The position numbers were made by a program, and so were the translations under genes. This document shows, piece after piece, positions 23,582 to 32,544 of a DNA stretch of 42,546 nucleotides. Origin of the DNA: Streptomyces longispororuber (GTDB lineage: Bacteria; Actinomycetota; Actinomycetes; Streptomycetales; Streptomycetaceae); NCBI RefSeq assembly GCF_024448165.1, contig NZ_JAMOLN010000068.1, positions 1 to 42,546 of the forward strand. Reading direction: 5' to 3'. Below the pieces are notes generated by a model. That model saw only the letters and a list, made by a program, of their open reading frames with translations, was not told the origin of the DNA and searched no databases. The stretch's first letter is position 1. Every line of letters starts with the position of its first letter.

Positions 23582-24651
23582 GCACACCGACGAGTAACCG
23601 AACGATGCGTGTTGCCGAGACCGTCGCCAAGGAGACCCTGGACCACCAAGAACGCCCGATCCCCGTGCCCGGCCCCGACGAAGCCCTGCTGCGGGTGCAC
23701 ACCGTCACCCTGTGCGGCACCGACCTGCACATCTGGGAGGACGACTACGCCACCCCACTGCCCATGGTCCAGGGCCACGAGTTCTGCGGCGTGATCGAGG
23801 CACTGCCCGAACCGCACACGTCGCGCGCCGTCGGCGACCGCGTCGCCGTCTCACCGATCCTCAACTGCGGTGCCTGCTACGCCTGTTCCATCGGTCGCAC
23901 CAACGCCTGTGACCGCATGTCGGTCTACGGCTGCTACGACGTGCCGGGCGCGCTCGCCGAGTACGTGACCGTCCCCGTGCACAAGCTCTTCCCCGTGCCG
24001 GACGCCCTCCCCATGGAGCTGGCCTCGCTGTGTGAGCCGACGAGCATCGCCATGCAGGCGGTGAACCGGTCCCGGCCGCAGGCCGGTGAGCACGCCCTCG
24101 TGCTCGGCTGCGGACCCATCGGCCTGTTGGCCACCCTGTACCTGACCTCGCTCGGCGTGCGCGTCGTGGCAGCCGACACCGTACCCGAACGGGTCGCCTT
24201 CGCCCGCAGGTTCGGCGCCGCCGACACCTTCCACGTCGACCTGGGCCGGGAGTTCCCGACGGTCGAACAGGCTGCGCTGCTCGACCGGAACACCGGCGGC
24301 TTCGGTCCGGCGATCGTCGTCGAGGCGACCGGCCAACCCAGCTCCCTCGACAACGCGATCCGCCTCGTCTCCACCGCCGGACGCGTCGTCGCCGTCGGCA
24401 TATCCGACCGGCCGGTGACCCTGTCGATGCGCACCCTGCCGGTGAAGGACATCGAGCTCATCGGCTCCCGCAATAGTCAGGAACTCATCGGCGAGGCGGC
24501 AGAGTTGCTCTCTCGCCACCCCGAGCAGGCGCGCGCCCTGGTCACCCACCGCTTCCCCTTGACCAAGGCCGCCGACGCCTTCGAGACGATGCGCTCGCGC
24601 ACAGAACTCGTCGGCAAGGTCGCCGTCGACCTGACGGAGGCCGCGCCGTGA
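23578..24651 (+). CDS. Zinc-dependent medium-chain dehydrogenase (MDR, threonine/sorbitol dehydrogenase-like)
   Basis: The 357-residue protein has catalytic zinc motifs LCGTDLH and GHEFCGVIE, the four-cysteine structural zinc loop CGACYACSIGRTNAC, and the NAD-binding ALVLGCGPIGLLATLYL. It should oxidise a secondary alcohol to a ketone with NAD(P). GTG 23578 overlaps the YciI stop by 4 bp; ATG 23605 is an alternative. The stop overlaps the next gene's GTG in the same way. In this operon it would generate the carbonyl needed by the neighbouring flavin desaturases. Confidence 0.9.
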   Translation: MSTPTSNRTMRVAETVAKETLDHQERPIPVPGPDEALLRVHTVTLCGTDLHIWEDDYATPLPMVQGHEFCGVIEALPEPHTSRAVGDRVAVSPILNCGACYACSIGRTNACDRMSVYGCYDVPGALAEYVTVPVHKLFPVPDALPMELASLCEPTSIAMQAVNRSRPQAGEHALVLGCGPIGLLATLYLTSLGVRVVAADTVPERVAFARRFGAADTFHVDLGREFPTVEQAALLDRNTGGFGPAIVVEATGQPSSLDNAIRLVSTAGRVVAVGISDRPVTLSMRTLPVKDIELIGSRNSQELIGEAAELLSRHPEQARALVTHRFPLTKAADAFETMRSRTELVGKVAVDLTEAAP

Positions 24652-26252
24652 CCGTCACCGTTCCCCTCGACGAGGTCGAGGCGTTCTACGACGTCGTGGT
24701 CGTCGGTTCCGGGGCGTCAGGCCTGGTCGCCGCGGTACGCGCCGCGCACGCCGGCCACCGGGTGCTGGTCCTGGAGAAGGCAGAGCGGCTCGGCGGCACC
24801 AGCGCTGCGGGCGGCGGTGTGATGTGGGCGCCGGACAACCACCTGATGCGCGCGGCCGGACATGCGGACAGCGCCGAGGCCGCGGCCGCGTATCTGCGCG
24901 CCGGCACCGAGGGCCGCATGCCCGAGACCGAGATCGACTGGTACTTGCGCACCTCCCGCGCCGCCGTCCGCTACCTCGACGAGCACACCCGCGTCGCCTA
25001 CCGGCCTCTCGCTCGCCCCGACTACCACCCCGAGTGGCCGGGTGCCGCCACTGGACGCGGCCTGGACAACGCCGCCTTCGACACGGCCACCTGCCCCGGC
25101 CTGGCCGAGGCACTGCGCCCGCCGACGTACTTCCCGCTCCTGACGATGGCCGAGCGCGACACTCTCCAGGGTGCCCCGGCCGACCCTCAACTCCTCGCGG
25201 ATCGTGTCCAGTCGGGGGTGCGGACCATGGGTGGAGCCCTCGTCGGCGCGCTGGTCGCCACCGCTTTGGAGCGCGGTGTACGGATCGTGGCAGGGGCGCC
25301 GGTGACATCCCTCGACCACGCCGAGGACGGGTGGACGGTGGGCGTCGCCGACCGCGCCGCGCGGGCTCGGCAGGTGGTCCTCGCCTCGGGCGGATTCGAG
25401 TGGAACGAGCGACTGCGCGCGGCTTACCTGCCGTTCCCCGTCCGCCCCATCAGCGCGCCCTCCAACGAGGGCGACGGGCTGCGGCTCGGCCTCGGTGCCG
25501 GGGCGTCGGTCGCCGACATGACCGCCGTCTGGGGCGTCCCGGTGATCTGCGCGCCCACTCAGGTCTACGACGGGGTCCGCTCCGGCCGCATGGGCAACGT
25601 CGAGCTGACGTTGCCCGGCTCCCTGGCGGTCAACGAGGCGGGCGAACGCTTCGTGAACGAGGCCGCCAACTACCACGACCTCAACCGGGTGTTCGGCACC
25701 ACCGATCCACGAACAGGGCGTCGCGCCAACGCCGCCGCCTGGCTCGTCTTCGACCAGGCCTACCGAGACCGCTACGCCGTCGCAGGATCGCCGCCCGGCA
25801 CCGTCGAACCCTGGATGACGCACGCCGACACCCTCGCCGAACTGGCCGCGTCCTGCGGCATCGACGCCGAGCAAATCGTTGTGACCGTCGGCGAGTTCAA
25901 CGAGGACGCGCGCCGCGGCACCGATCACCGCTTCGGCCGCGGCTCCAGTGTCACGGACCGCCACCTCGGCGACCCGACGATCACCCCCAACCCCTGCCTG
26001 GCGCCCCTGGACAAGGGCCCGTACTACGCCGTGCCGATCCACGCCGGAGTCCTCGGTACCGCGGGTGGGCTGCGCACCGACGGCCACGGACGCGTCCTCG
26101 ACCACCAGGACACACCCCTGCCCGGCCTGTACGCCGCAGGGAACTGCTCGGCGACCGTCTTCCACGACGCATACCCGGGCGGCGGCGCGACCCTCGGCTC
26201 CGCGATCACCCGGGGTTTCGCCGTCGGCGAGCACCTGGCCTCGGTCGACTGA
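24648..26252 (+). CDS. FAD-dependent dehydrogenase, KstD/fumarate-reductase family (copy 2)
   Basis: The 534-residue protein shows DVVVVGSGASGLVAAVRAAH, then LEKAERLGGTSAAGGGVMWA, the FAD adenine-end motif QVVLASGGFEWNE, SLAVNEAGERFVNEAANYHD, and C-terminal LYAAGNCSATVFHDAYPGGG. The YPGGGATLGSAITRG end matches KstD-like enzymes (YPGxG with active-site Tyr). It is shorter than copies 1 and 3 and clearly diverged from both. No signal or haem domain. GTG 24648 overlaps the MDR stop (GTGA). It is the third gene of the YciI operon and is followed by a hairpin. Confidence 0.88.
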   Translation: MTVTVPLDEVEAFYDVVVVGSGASGLVAAVRAAHAGHRVLVLEKAERLGGTSAAGGGVMWAPDNHLMRAAGHADSAEAAAAYLRAGTEGRMPETEIDWYLRTSRAAVRYLDEHTRVAYRPLARPDYHPEWPGAATGRGLDNAAFDTATCPGLAEALRPPTYFPLLTMAERDTLQGAPADPQLLADRVQSGVRTMGGALVGALVATALERGVRIVAGAPVTSLDHAEDGWTVGVADRAARARQVVLASGGFEWNERLRAAYLPFPVRPISAPSNEGDGLRLGLGAGASVADMTAVWGVPVICAPTQVYDGVRSGRMGNVELTLPGSLAVNEAGERFVNEAANYHDLNRVFGTTDPRTGRRANAAAWLVFDQAYRDRYAVAGSPPGTVEPWMTHADTLAELAASCGIDAEQIVVTVGEFNEDARRGTDHRFGRGSSVTDRHLGDPTITPNPCLAPLDKGPYYAVPIHAGVLGTAGGLRTDGHGRVLDHQDTPLPGLYAAGNCSATVFHDAYPGGGATLGSAITRGFAVGEHLASVD

Positions 26253-26262
26253 CGACGGATCC

Positions 26263-26287
26263 GGGGCCGTCACGGGACGGCGGCCCC
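26263..26287 (+). terminator. Hairpin between flavoprotein copy 2 and the transporter
   Basis: GCCGTC-ACGG-GACGGC forms a perfect 6-bp stem extended by GGGG/CCCC with a 2-nt bulge, 10 bp after the stop. It may act as a partial terminator or processing site, lowering transporter expression. Confidence 0.5.
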
Positions 26288-26388
26288 ACGTTCCGCTCTT
26301 CTCGCGCCTGTCGGCGCATGTGTGCACCACTGTCGTTGCCACACCTCGCGCCCGGCCCCGCACCGGCCGGGCGCTCAAGGAGCCTTCC

Positions 26389-27735
26389 ATGACGACGTAC
26401 CACCACGCGGGCCGTCGAGCCGCTGCCGCCGCGTTCCTCGGCGGCACCCTGGAGTACTACGACTTCTTCATCTACGCGTCGGCCGCAGCCCTGGTCTTCC
26501 CGCACGTGATCTTCGCCGACGCGGGCACGAGCGGCACTCTGCTGTCCTTCGCCACCTTCGGCGTCGCCTACGTCGCTCGCCCGGTCGGCGCCCTCGTCCT
26601 CGGTCACTTCGGGGACCGGGTCGGCCGCAAACGGGTGCTGGTCGCCTGCCTGGTCACCATGGGCCTGTCGACCGTACTCATCGGCTGCATCCCCTCGTAC
26701 GACACCGCAGGCGCCCTGGCGCCTGCCCTCCTCGTCGTCCTGCGGCTCGCCCAAGGCGTCTCCGCGGGCGGTGAGACCGCCGGGGCCAGCGCCCTCACCG
26801 TCGAGCTGGCGCCCGACAACCGCCGTGCGACCTACGGCAGTTGGACGATGAACGGCATCGCAGCCGGATTCGTCCTTGCCGGCCTGGTCTTCCTCCCGAT
26901 CAGCTCACTGCCCGACGAGGCACTGTACTCGTGGGGCTGGCGCGTACCGTTCTGGTCCAGCGTCCTGGTGCTGCTGCTCGCCTACTTCGTGCGGCGCACG
27001 CTCGCCGAGCCAGAGGTGTTTCAGGAGGCCCGGACACAGGAAGGCACGAGCGGGCTGCCGCTCGTCACGCTGGTCAAGGACCACTGGCGGGATGTGCTGC
27101 GACTGGCTGCGTGTGCCCTGTTCACCACGACCAACACCATCGTCTCGGTGTTCGTGCTCGCCTATGCCACCGACAGCGTCGGCCTGGAACGGTCCACCAT
27201 GCTGTGGGCCACCATCGTCGCGAACGTGGTGGCGATGTTCACCCAGACCGGCGCGGGGATGCTCGCCGACCGGTTCGGACGGCGGCCGGTGTTCATCGTG
27301 GGCTGCCTCGGCTGCGCCGCCATGATCTACGTGTACTTCGCTGCCGTCACCACCGGGCACATCGTCCTGGTCTTCGTGGCAGGCATTGCCCTCACGAGCC
27401 TGTGCTACTCCCTTCCGAACGGCATCTATCCCGCCTTCTTCACCGAAATGTTCGATGTCCGGGTCCGCTACACGGGTATGGCCGTCGGACTCCAACTCTC
27501 GTTGCTCGTAGCGGGGTTCGCGCCAACTGTCGGTACCGCGCTGATGGGCTACGACTCCGGCAACTGGCTGCCGGTGGCCACGCTGACCGCCGTGCTCTGC
27601 CTGGTGTCCGCGGCCGCCGCGTGGAGCGCGAGGGAGACCTACCGTGTCCCGCTTCAGGACCTCGGTACCGGCCGCGACGCGGCCGCCTCGCCCGCCTCGA
27701 CCGCCCCGTATCAGGAAAGGCAGACCGCATCATGA
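26389..27735 (+). CDS. MFS transporter, metabolite:H+ symporter (MHS) family
   Basis: The 448-residue protein has about 12 hydrophobic helices. The N-terminus GGTLEYYDFFIYASAAALVF is the MHS signature, with the loop motif GHFGDRVGRKRVL between helices 2 and 3 and ADRFGRRPVFI in the second half. MHS proteins (ShiA, KgtP, ProP, PcaT) import organic acids such as shikimate, alpha-ketoglutarate or beta-ketoadipate with protons. AAGGAG lies 7 bp before ATG 26389. Its stop overlaps the start of flavoprotein copy 3 (ATGA). The context suggests uptake of the acid substrate of this island. Confidence 0.92.
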   Translation: MTTYHHAGRRAAAAAFLGGTLEYYDFFIYASAAALVFPHVIFADAGTSGTLLSFATFGVAYVARPVGALVLGHFGDRVGRKRVLVACLVTMGLSTVLIGCIPSYDTAGALAPALLVVLRLAQGVSAGGETAGASALTVELAPDNRRATYGSWTMNGIAAGFVLAGLVFLPISSLPDEALYSWGWRVPFWSSVLVLLLAYFVRRTLAEPEVFQEARTQEGTSGLPLVTLVKDHWRDVLRLAACALFTTTNTIVSVFVLAYATDSVGLERSTMLWATIVANVVAMFTQTGAGMLADRFGRRPVFIVGCLGCAAMIYVYFAAVTTGHIVLVFVAGIALTSLCYSLPNGIYPAFFTEMFDVRVRYTGMAVGLQLSLLVAGFAPTVGTALMGYDSGNWLPVATLTAVLCLVSAAAAWSARETYRVPLQDLGTGRDAAASPASTAPYQERQTAS

Positions 27736-29456
27736 CCGACGACACCGACCACACCCATCACTGGGACCACGAGGTCGATCTCCTCGTCCTCGGCTCTGGA
27801 GCGGGTGGACTCGGCGCGGCGGCCGTCGCCGCGCAGGAGGGCCTCGACGTGCTCGTCCTGGAGAAGACCGAGTGGCTCGGCGGCACCACCGCCTACTCGG
27901 CCGGTACCGCCTGGATCCCAGGCCACCGCCACCAGCCGGATCCCGCGGCCGACACTGAGGCGGCCCGCGGCTACCTCGACACCCTCGTCGGTGATCGTGC
28001 GCCGCGTGCCGTGCGCGAGAGCTACCTCGCCCACGGCCCGGAGATGCTCGACTACCTGGAGAACAAGCTCGGCGTGGGCTTCTGGCACTCCGCGACCGTC
28101 GTCGACTACCACCCGGAACTCCCCGGATACGGCATCGGCCGCGCCCTCGAACCCCGCACCTTCGACGGCCGCAGACTGGGTCGGGCCCGCTTCGGCCGCA
28201 TCCGCCGCCCGGTCCCCGAGTTCGCCCTGTTCCGGGGCACGTTGATGGTGCGCCGCGCCGAGGTCAACCAACTACTCACTCTCTTCCACGGCTCGCCGCG
28301 CGGTCTGGCCGTCGCTCTGCGCCTCGGTGTCCGCTGGGCCCGTGACCGGGTCCTGGGCTGGCCACGCGGCACCCGCCTGGCCATGGGCAACGCCCTGGTC
28401 GCCCACCTCTACCACCAACTCCTGCGCCGCCGCGGCGATGTCTGGTTCACCGCGCACACCACCGAACTCGTCACCGACGACGCGGGACGTGTCACCGGCG
28501 CCGTCGTCTCGCACCGGGGCCGCACCGTCCGGGTCGCCGCGCGCAGGGGAGTGGTGCTGGCGGCGGGCGGCTTCTCGGCCAGCCCCGAACTGCGCGCCAC
28601 CCATCTCCCCAGGCCCACGGCTCAGTTCACGCGCGCGGCCGAGGGCGCCACCGGCGACTCGATCACCCTCGCCCGCGCGGTCGGCGGCACCCTCAGCGAC
28701 GCCGGCGACGACAACGCCCTGTGGTTCCCCAGCTCCGTGGGCCGCCGCAGGGACGGAACGACCGCCGTGTTCCCGCACATCTGGGACCGGGCCAAACCCG
28801 GCATCGTCGCGGTCGACGCGGCGGGTCGCCGGTTCGTCGACGAATCCGTCTCGTATCACCGCTTCGTGCGCGCGATGTACGACGCGCACAAGTCGGCGCC
28901 GACGATCCCGGCCTGGCTGATCACCGATGCCCGCACCCTCACGAAGTACGGACTCGGCATGATCCACCCGCACACACCGCGCTTCCGCCTCAAGCGCCAC
29001 CTCGCCCCCGGCTACCTGCACACGGGCCGTACGCTGCGCGACCTGGCAGCGTCCATCGGCGTCGACGCGGACGGCCTGGAGCGCACAGTCGCCGACAGCA
29101 ACCGGGCGGCACGCACGGGCGTCGATGAGGAGTTTGGAAAGGGAACCCACCCTTTCGGCCACCAGTACGGTGACCCGGCCCACACGCCGAACGTCAACCT
29201 CGGCCCGATCGAGAAGGGCCCTTTCTACGCCCTCGCTGTCGTCCCCACACCTCTGGCCACTGCACTTGGCCTGCGCACCGACGCCGAGGCCCGGGTCCTT
29301 GACGAACAGGGCTCACCAGTGTCCGGGCTCTACGCCTGTGGCAACGACGCGGGCTCCATGGCGGCTTCCGAGTACCCAGGAGCGGGCTGCCAGGTCGGTT
29401 CGGGCCTGACGTTCGGCTATCTGGCCGCGCGGCATGCGGCCCGTGCCCGGCCGTAG
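27732..29456 (+). CDS. FAD-dependent dehydrogenase, KstD/fumarate-reductase family (copy 3)
   Basis: The 574-residue protein has DLLVLGSGAGGLGAAAVAAQ, EKTEWLGGTTAYSAGTAWIP, the central HIWDRAKPGIVAVDAAGRRF then VDESVSYHRFV, and the end LYACGNDAGSMAASEYPGAG with CQVGSGLTFGYLAARHAA. It is closer to copy 1 than to copy 2 in the central block (DR-KPG---V---GRRFV-E). The C-terminal YPGAG places a tyrosine as in KstD. A basic loop (RARFGRIRRPVPEFALFRG) is distinctive. ATG 27732 overlaps the transporter stop. The N-terminal DTDHTHHWDHE is not a signal sequence. Confidence 0.89.
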   Translation: MTDDTDHTHHWDHEVDLLVLGSGAGGLGAAAVAAQEGLDVLVLEKTEWLGGTTAYSAGTAWIPGHRHQPDPAADTEAARGYLDTLVGDRAPRAVRESYLAHGPEMLDYLENKLGVGFWHSATVVDYHPELPGYGIGRALEPRTFDGRRLGRARFGRIRRPVPEFALFRGTLMVRRAEVNQLLTLFHGSPRGLAVALRLGVRWARDRVLGWPRGTRLAMGNALVAHLYHQLLRRRGDVWFTAHTTELVTDDAGRVTGAVVSHRGRTVRVAARRGVVLAAGGFSASPELRATHLPRPTAQFTRAAEGATGDSITLARAVGGTLSDAGDDNALWFPSSVGRRRDGTTAVFPHIWDRAKPGIVAVDAAGRRFVDESVSYHRFVRAMYDAHKSAPTIPAWLITDARTLTKYGLGMIHPHTPRFRLKRHLAPGYLHTGRTLRDLAASIGVDADGLERTVADSNRAARTGVDEEFGKGTHPFGHQYGDPAHTPNVNLGPIEKGPFYALAVVPTPLATALGLRTDAEARVLDEQGSPVSGLYACGNDAGSMAASEYPGAGCQVGSGLTFGYLAARHAARARP

Positions 29457-29529
29457 GGCACAGGCGTGACGTGACTGCGGCCGCCGCCTCGATGCGGTGA
29501 CGCGGGGCTTCGCGGACGTGCGCGGCCTC

Positions 29530-30633
29530 TCAGCCGCCGACGGTCGAGGTCGAGCGGCGTGTGGGGCGGCGCCGGACAACTTCGGCGGAGGCGGAATCGG
29601 CGGAGGCAAGCGAAGTGATCACGTCATGGTCGGGAGCGAGGGAGCATGCGGGATCCGTGCGTGAGGCATCTCCGGTGAGCGCGAACGCCTGGCAGCGGCA
29701 GCCTCCGAAGTCCTCGTTCTTGTGCGCGCAGTCTCGGCAGGGGGAGGGCATCCAGTCGGTGCCCCGGTAGCGGTTGAAGGCCGGGGACTCGTTCCAGATC
29801 CAGGGCAGTGGGTGCTCCAGCACGTTGGGGGCGTCGAGGCCGGGGACGGATGCGGCGGCGGGACAGGGGAGGACCGTGCCGTCAGGTGTGACGGTGAGGG
29901 AGACCGCACCCCAGCCTCCCATGCAGGGCTTGGGCACTCCGGTGAAGTAGTCGGGCTCGACCCAGGTGATGTCGAGCTCGATGTCGGTGCGCTGTCGCCA
30001 GCGAGCGACCGTTGCGGCGGCATCTGCCAGTTGCTCGTGGGACGGCATGAGGGCGGCGCGATTGAGGAGGCCCCATCCGTAGAACTGAGTGTTCGCCAGT
30101 TCGATCCGGTCGGCTTGCCAGGCCACCGCGAGCTGCAGGAGATCGTCGAGGGCGTCGAGGTTGTGCCGGTGCAGGACGACGTTGATTCCCAGTGGCAGCC
30201 GACGCTGCTTGACGAGCTGGGCGGCGGCCTCCTTGTTCCGGAAAGAGGCGCGGCCGGCGATGGTGTCGGACAGGGGCGGATCGGCGTGCTGCACGGACAG
30301 TTGAACACTGTGCAGGCCCGCGTCGACGAGGTCGTCCAGGCGGCTGGTCGAAAGGCCGACCCCGCTGGTGACCAGTTGGGTGTACAGGCCGGCGTCGACC
30401 GCGGCCCGGGTGAGAGCGTCCAGGTCCTCGCGCAGCAGCGGTTCGCCGCCGGAGAGGTGGGTGTGCAGCACGCCCATGGCGGCCGCCTGGCGAAAGACCT
30501 CGGCCCATCGTTGGGTGGACAGTTCGGTTGAACGACGCGTCAGCTCAAGAGGGTTGGAGCAGTAGCCGCAGTGCAGGGGGCAGGCATGGGTGAGTTCGGC
30601 GAGCAGGGCCCAGGGCGGGGCGGGCGTGGTCAT
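29530..30633 (-). CDS. pqqE: PqqE, radical SAM enzyme of PQQ synthesis
   Basis: The 367-residue protein has the radical-SAM cluster motif at C18, C22 and C25 (CPLHCGYC), LSGGEPLLREDL, and C-terminal SPASM-type cysteines in CMGGWGAVS, LPCPAAA and CRDCAHKNEDFGGCRCQAF. PqqE makes the C-C bond between Glu and Tyr side chains of PqqA presented by PqqD. Start ATG 30633 overlaps the pqqD stop (ATGA); the longer frame to 30756 is spurious. It is the last pqq gene, convergent with the flavoprotein operon, with only 73 bp and no clear terminator between. No pqqF/pqqG protease gene is present in the window. Confidence 0.95.
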   Translation of the reverse strand: MTTPAPPWALLAELTHACPLHCGYCSNPLELTRRSTELSTQRWAEVFRQAAAMGVLHTHLSGGEPLLREDLDALTRAAVDAGLYTQLVTSGVGLSTSRLDDLVDAGLHSVQLSVQHADPPLSDTIAGRASFRNKEAAAQLVKQRRLPLGINVVLHRHNLDALDDLLQLAVAWQADRIELANTQFYGWGLLNRAALMPSHEQLADAAATVARWRQRTDIELDITWVEPDYFTGVPKPCMGGWGAVSLTVTPDGTVLPCPAAASVPGLDAPNVLEHPLPWIWNESPAFNRYRGTDWMPSPCRDCAHKNEDFGGCRCQAFALTGDASRTDPACSLAPDHDVITSLASADSASAEVVRRRPTRRSTSTVGG

Positions 30634-30893
30634 TGCAGGCATCCCTGTGCGTGAAGGCGGGTGAGGAAGTGTGCGATGTCCTCGGCACGAGCGCTCCCCG
30701 GGTGCTGCTGGGTGAGTTGCGTCGTGATGTCGTCGACGGTGTGTTGTCCGTCGCACAACTCGAGTACGCGCCGGGCGGAGCCGTGCAGGACCACGACTCG
30801 TTCGGGCAGGAGCAGCACTTCCTGCCCACGGGCCGCGTCCGTGCGCAGCAGGCCGCCGGGAGGCAGGGCGGGGCGCCAGACGGTGGCCGTCAT
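30630..30893 (-). CDS. pqqD: PqqD, PqqA-binding peptide chaperone
   Basis: The 87-residue protein matches PqqD: VWRPALPPGGLLRTDAARGQ, LLLPERVVVLHGSARRVLEL, CDGQHTVDDITTQL and a C-terminal helix AHFLTRLHAQGCLQ. It forms the RiPP recognition element fold that delivers PqqA to PqqE. Start ATG 30893 overlaps the pqqC stop and its own stop overlaps pqqE (both ATGA), so it is translationally coupled on both sides. The usual length is about 90 residues. Confidence 0.93.
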   Translation of the reverse strand: MTATVWRPALPPGGLLRTDAARGQEVLLLPERVVVLHGSARRVLELCDGQHTVDDITTQLTQQHPGSARAEDIAHFLTRLHAQGCLQ

Positions 30894-31645
30894 CGCGGCT
30901 GCTCCGAGGTGGCTTGCTGGATGCTGTCGAGCAGGGTCCACAGCACGTCGCATTTGAACGACAGCGCTGCCAGAGCCTGGTTCTGAAGGGGGCGTGTCCT
31001 GGCCCACTCTTTGATCCAGGCCAGGGCTTCGCTGCCGTCGCGTCGTCCTTGGAGGACGCGGCTCTCGAAGTAGCCCAGTCCTTCAGCGGTGACCCAGGGG
31101 TAGTGCTGAGGGAAGGTGTCCAGTCGGGTCAGCATGATGGAGGGGGCGCACAGTTCGGTGAGCGAGGAGGCGACAGACTCAAGGGCGCTGTGATTGCGGC
31201 AGAAGTTGACATAGCCGTCGACCGCCAGCCGAACTCCGGGCAAGAGGTGCCGGTGATCGGTGAGTTCGCTGCGGTCGAGACCGACGGCTTCGCCGAGCCG
31301 GAGCCAGCGCTCGATGCCCCCGTCCGCGTCGGTGTTTCCGTCGTGGTCCTGGATCCGTCGGATCCACGAGCGCCGGTGAGCGGTCTCCTGCAGCTTGCTG
31401 AGGATCAGAGCATCCTTGATGGGGATGTTGCACTGGTAGTAGAAGCGGTTCGCCACCCACATCCGCAGTTCTCCGCGGGACAGGGCACCCTCGTGCATGC
31501 GCCGATTGAAGGGGTGGCGGTCGTGGTACCGGCTTGCGGCCAGGCCACGCAGCCGCTGCTCGAATTCCTCGGGGTGCCAGGGCGCCGGATCGGCGCTGAC
31601 CGGCGACGCGGTACTGGCCGCGGCGCGAAGATCGGTTGTCGTCAT
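30890..31645 (-). CDS. pqqC: PqqC, pyrroloquinoline-quinone synthase
   Basis: The 251-residue all-helical protein matches PqqC, which catalyses the final ring closure and eight-electron oxidation with O2 and no cofactor. Recognisable blocks are YHDRHPFNRRMHEGALSRGE, WVANRFYYQCNIPIKDALIL, HDGNTDADGGIERWLRLGEA, ELCAPSIMLTRLDTFPQHYP and YFESRVLQGRRD. Active-site His and Arg positions appear kept. The N-terminal ~25 residues are Ala/Ser-rich and variable. ATG 31645 overlaps the pqqB stop (ATGA); the long frame upstream is antisense noise. Confidence 0.94.
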   Translation of the reverse strand: MTTTDLRAAASTASPVSADPAPWHPEEFEQRLRGLAASRYHDRHPFNRRMHEGALSRGELRMWVANRFYYQCNIPIKDALILSKLQETAHRRSWIRRIQDHDGNTDADGGIERWLRLGEAVGLDRSELTDHRHLLPGVRLAVDGYVNFCRNHSALESVASSLTELCAPSIMLTRLDTFPQHYPWVTAEGLGYFESRVLQGRRDGSEALAWIKEWARTRPLQNQALAALSFKCDVLWTLLDSIQQATSEQPR

Positions 31646-32535
31646 AGCTCTACCACCATCCTGTCGTGAGCGATGGCCAGGCCGGCATCGGCCAGCTGTT
31701 TGTGCTCCGCGGCGTCCGGGTCCACCAGCGGGTTGGTGTTGTTCACGTGCGTGTAGTAGATGCGCGTGTTCGCCCCGGCCAACCGCTGCGAGGTGCCTGA
31801 GGGCCCCAGGATGGGCAGATGGCCCATGCCCGTGGCCGTGCGCGAGGAGATTCCGGTGCGCCGCGGCTCGTGGTCGTCGAGAAAGGTGCCGTCGAGCAGG
31901 GCGCAGTCCGCTGCCGCCAGCTCCTGCGCCAGGTGGTCGCTCCAGGCGGCCACAGCCGGCGCGTACAGGAGACAGCCACCACTGTCGGGATCGTGCACCC
32001 GCAGGGCCACGCTCCAGGCGGGGTGCGAGGGGTTCTGCGCGGCGTAGCGGGGACGCTTGGCGGACAACTCGACGGCGTTGACGTCGAGTCCGGCGATGCG
32101 CGTGGGTGCGCCGACGGAGGGCAGATCGTGCCAGATCAGCTCGGTGTAGGGGAGGAGAACGTCGGAGAGGTGAAGGCGCCCGTCCAGCGCGGCGCGCACC
32201 GGCTGGGTGCACCACACTTCGATGCAGGCCGCCTCGCGCAGGCGCAGCAGGCCCAGGGTGTGGTCGAGCTCGGCGTCAGTGAGTACGACGTGGATCACGG
32301 GGGTGCGGTCGTGTCCGGCCGCGGGCCGCAGGCTGGTGTGTGATTCGAGTTGTTCGGCGATGTCGGGGGTGGCGTTGACCAGGAACCACTCGTCGGGGCG
32401 GGCGCCATGGATGGCGAGCCCGTCGTGCAGGCGTCGGCGGGAGGGGAAGCGGCGTGCCCCGCTGCAGCCGGGGCACGCACAGTTCCACTGGGGCAGACCG
32501 CCGCCTGCTGCTGTTCCGAGGATGCGCAGCAGCAC
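31642..32535 (-). CDS. pqqB: PqqB, metallo-beta-lactamase-fold PQQ oxygenase
   Basis: The 297-residue protein begins LLRILGTAAGGGLPQWNCAC-PGCS, the PqqB signature, followed by LVNATPDIAEQL, VLTDAELDHTLGLLRLREA and GMGHLPILGP. PqqB is an iron-dependent hydroxylase of the Glu-Tyr intermediate; the CxCxxC-like N-terminus binds a structural zinc. Length is typical (~300). The gene starts 9 bp after pqqA and its stop overlaps pqqC. All expected blocks are intact. Confidence 0.94.
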   Translation of the reverse strand: MLLRILGTAAGGGLPQWNCACPGCSGARRFPSRRRLHDGLAIHGARPDEWFLVNATPDIAEQLESHTSLRPAAGHDRTPVIHVVLTDAELDHTLGLLRLREAACIEVWCTQPVRAALDGRLHLSDVLLPYTELIWHDLPSVGAPTRIAGLDVNAVELSAKRPRYAAQNPSHPAWSVALRVHDPDSGGCLLYAPAVAAWSDHLAQELAAADCALLDGTFLDDHEPRRTGISSRTATGMGHLPILGPSGTSQRLAGANTRIYYTHVNNTNPLVDPDAAEHKQLADAGLAIAHDRMVVEL

Positions 32536-32544
32536 GGCGGGCGC

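Noticed and set aside
24717..26447. A 576-codon minus-strand frame opposite flavoprotein copy 2
   Set aside because: Long antisense frames are normal in very GC-rich DNA; it lacks any domain and faces a well-supported gene.
26841..29456. An 871-codon frame as an N-terminally extended flavoprotein
   Set aside because: The first 297 codons are an off-frame reading of the transporter gene; FAD homology starts at ATG 27732.
17075..29456. A steroid-degradation cluster
   Set aside because: KstD-like enzymes alone are not enough; no ring-cleavage, side-chain or KstR-type genes are present.
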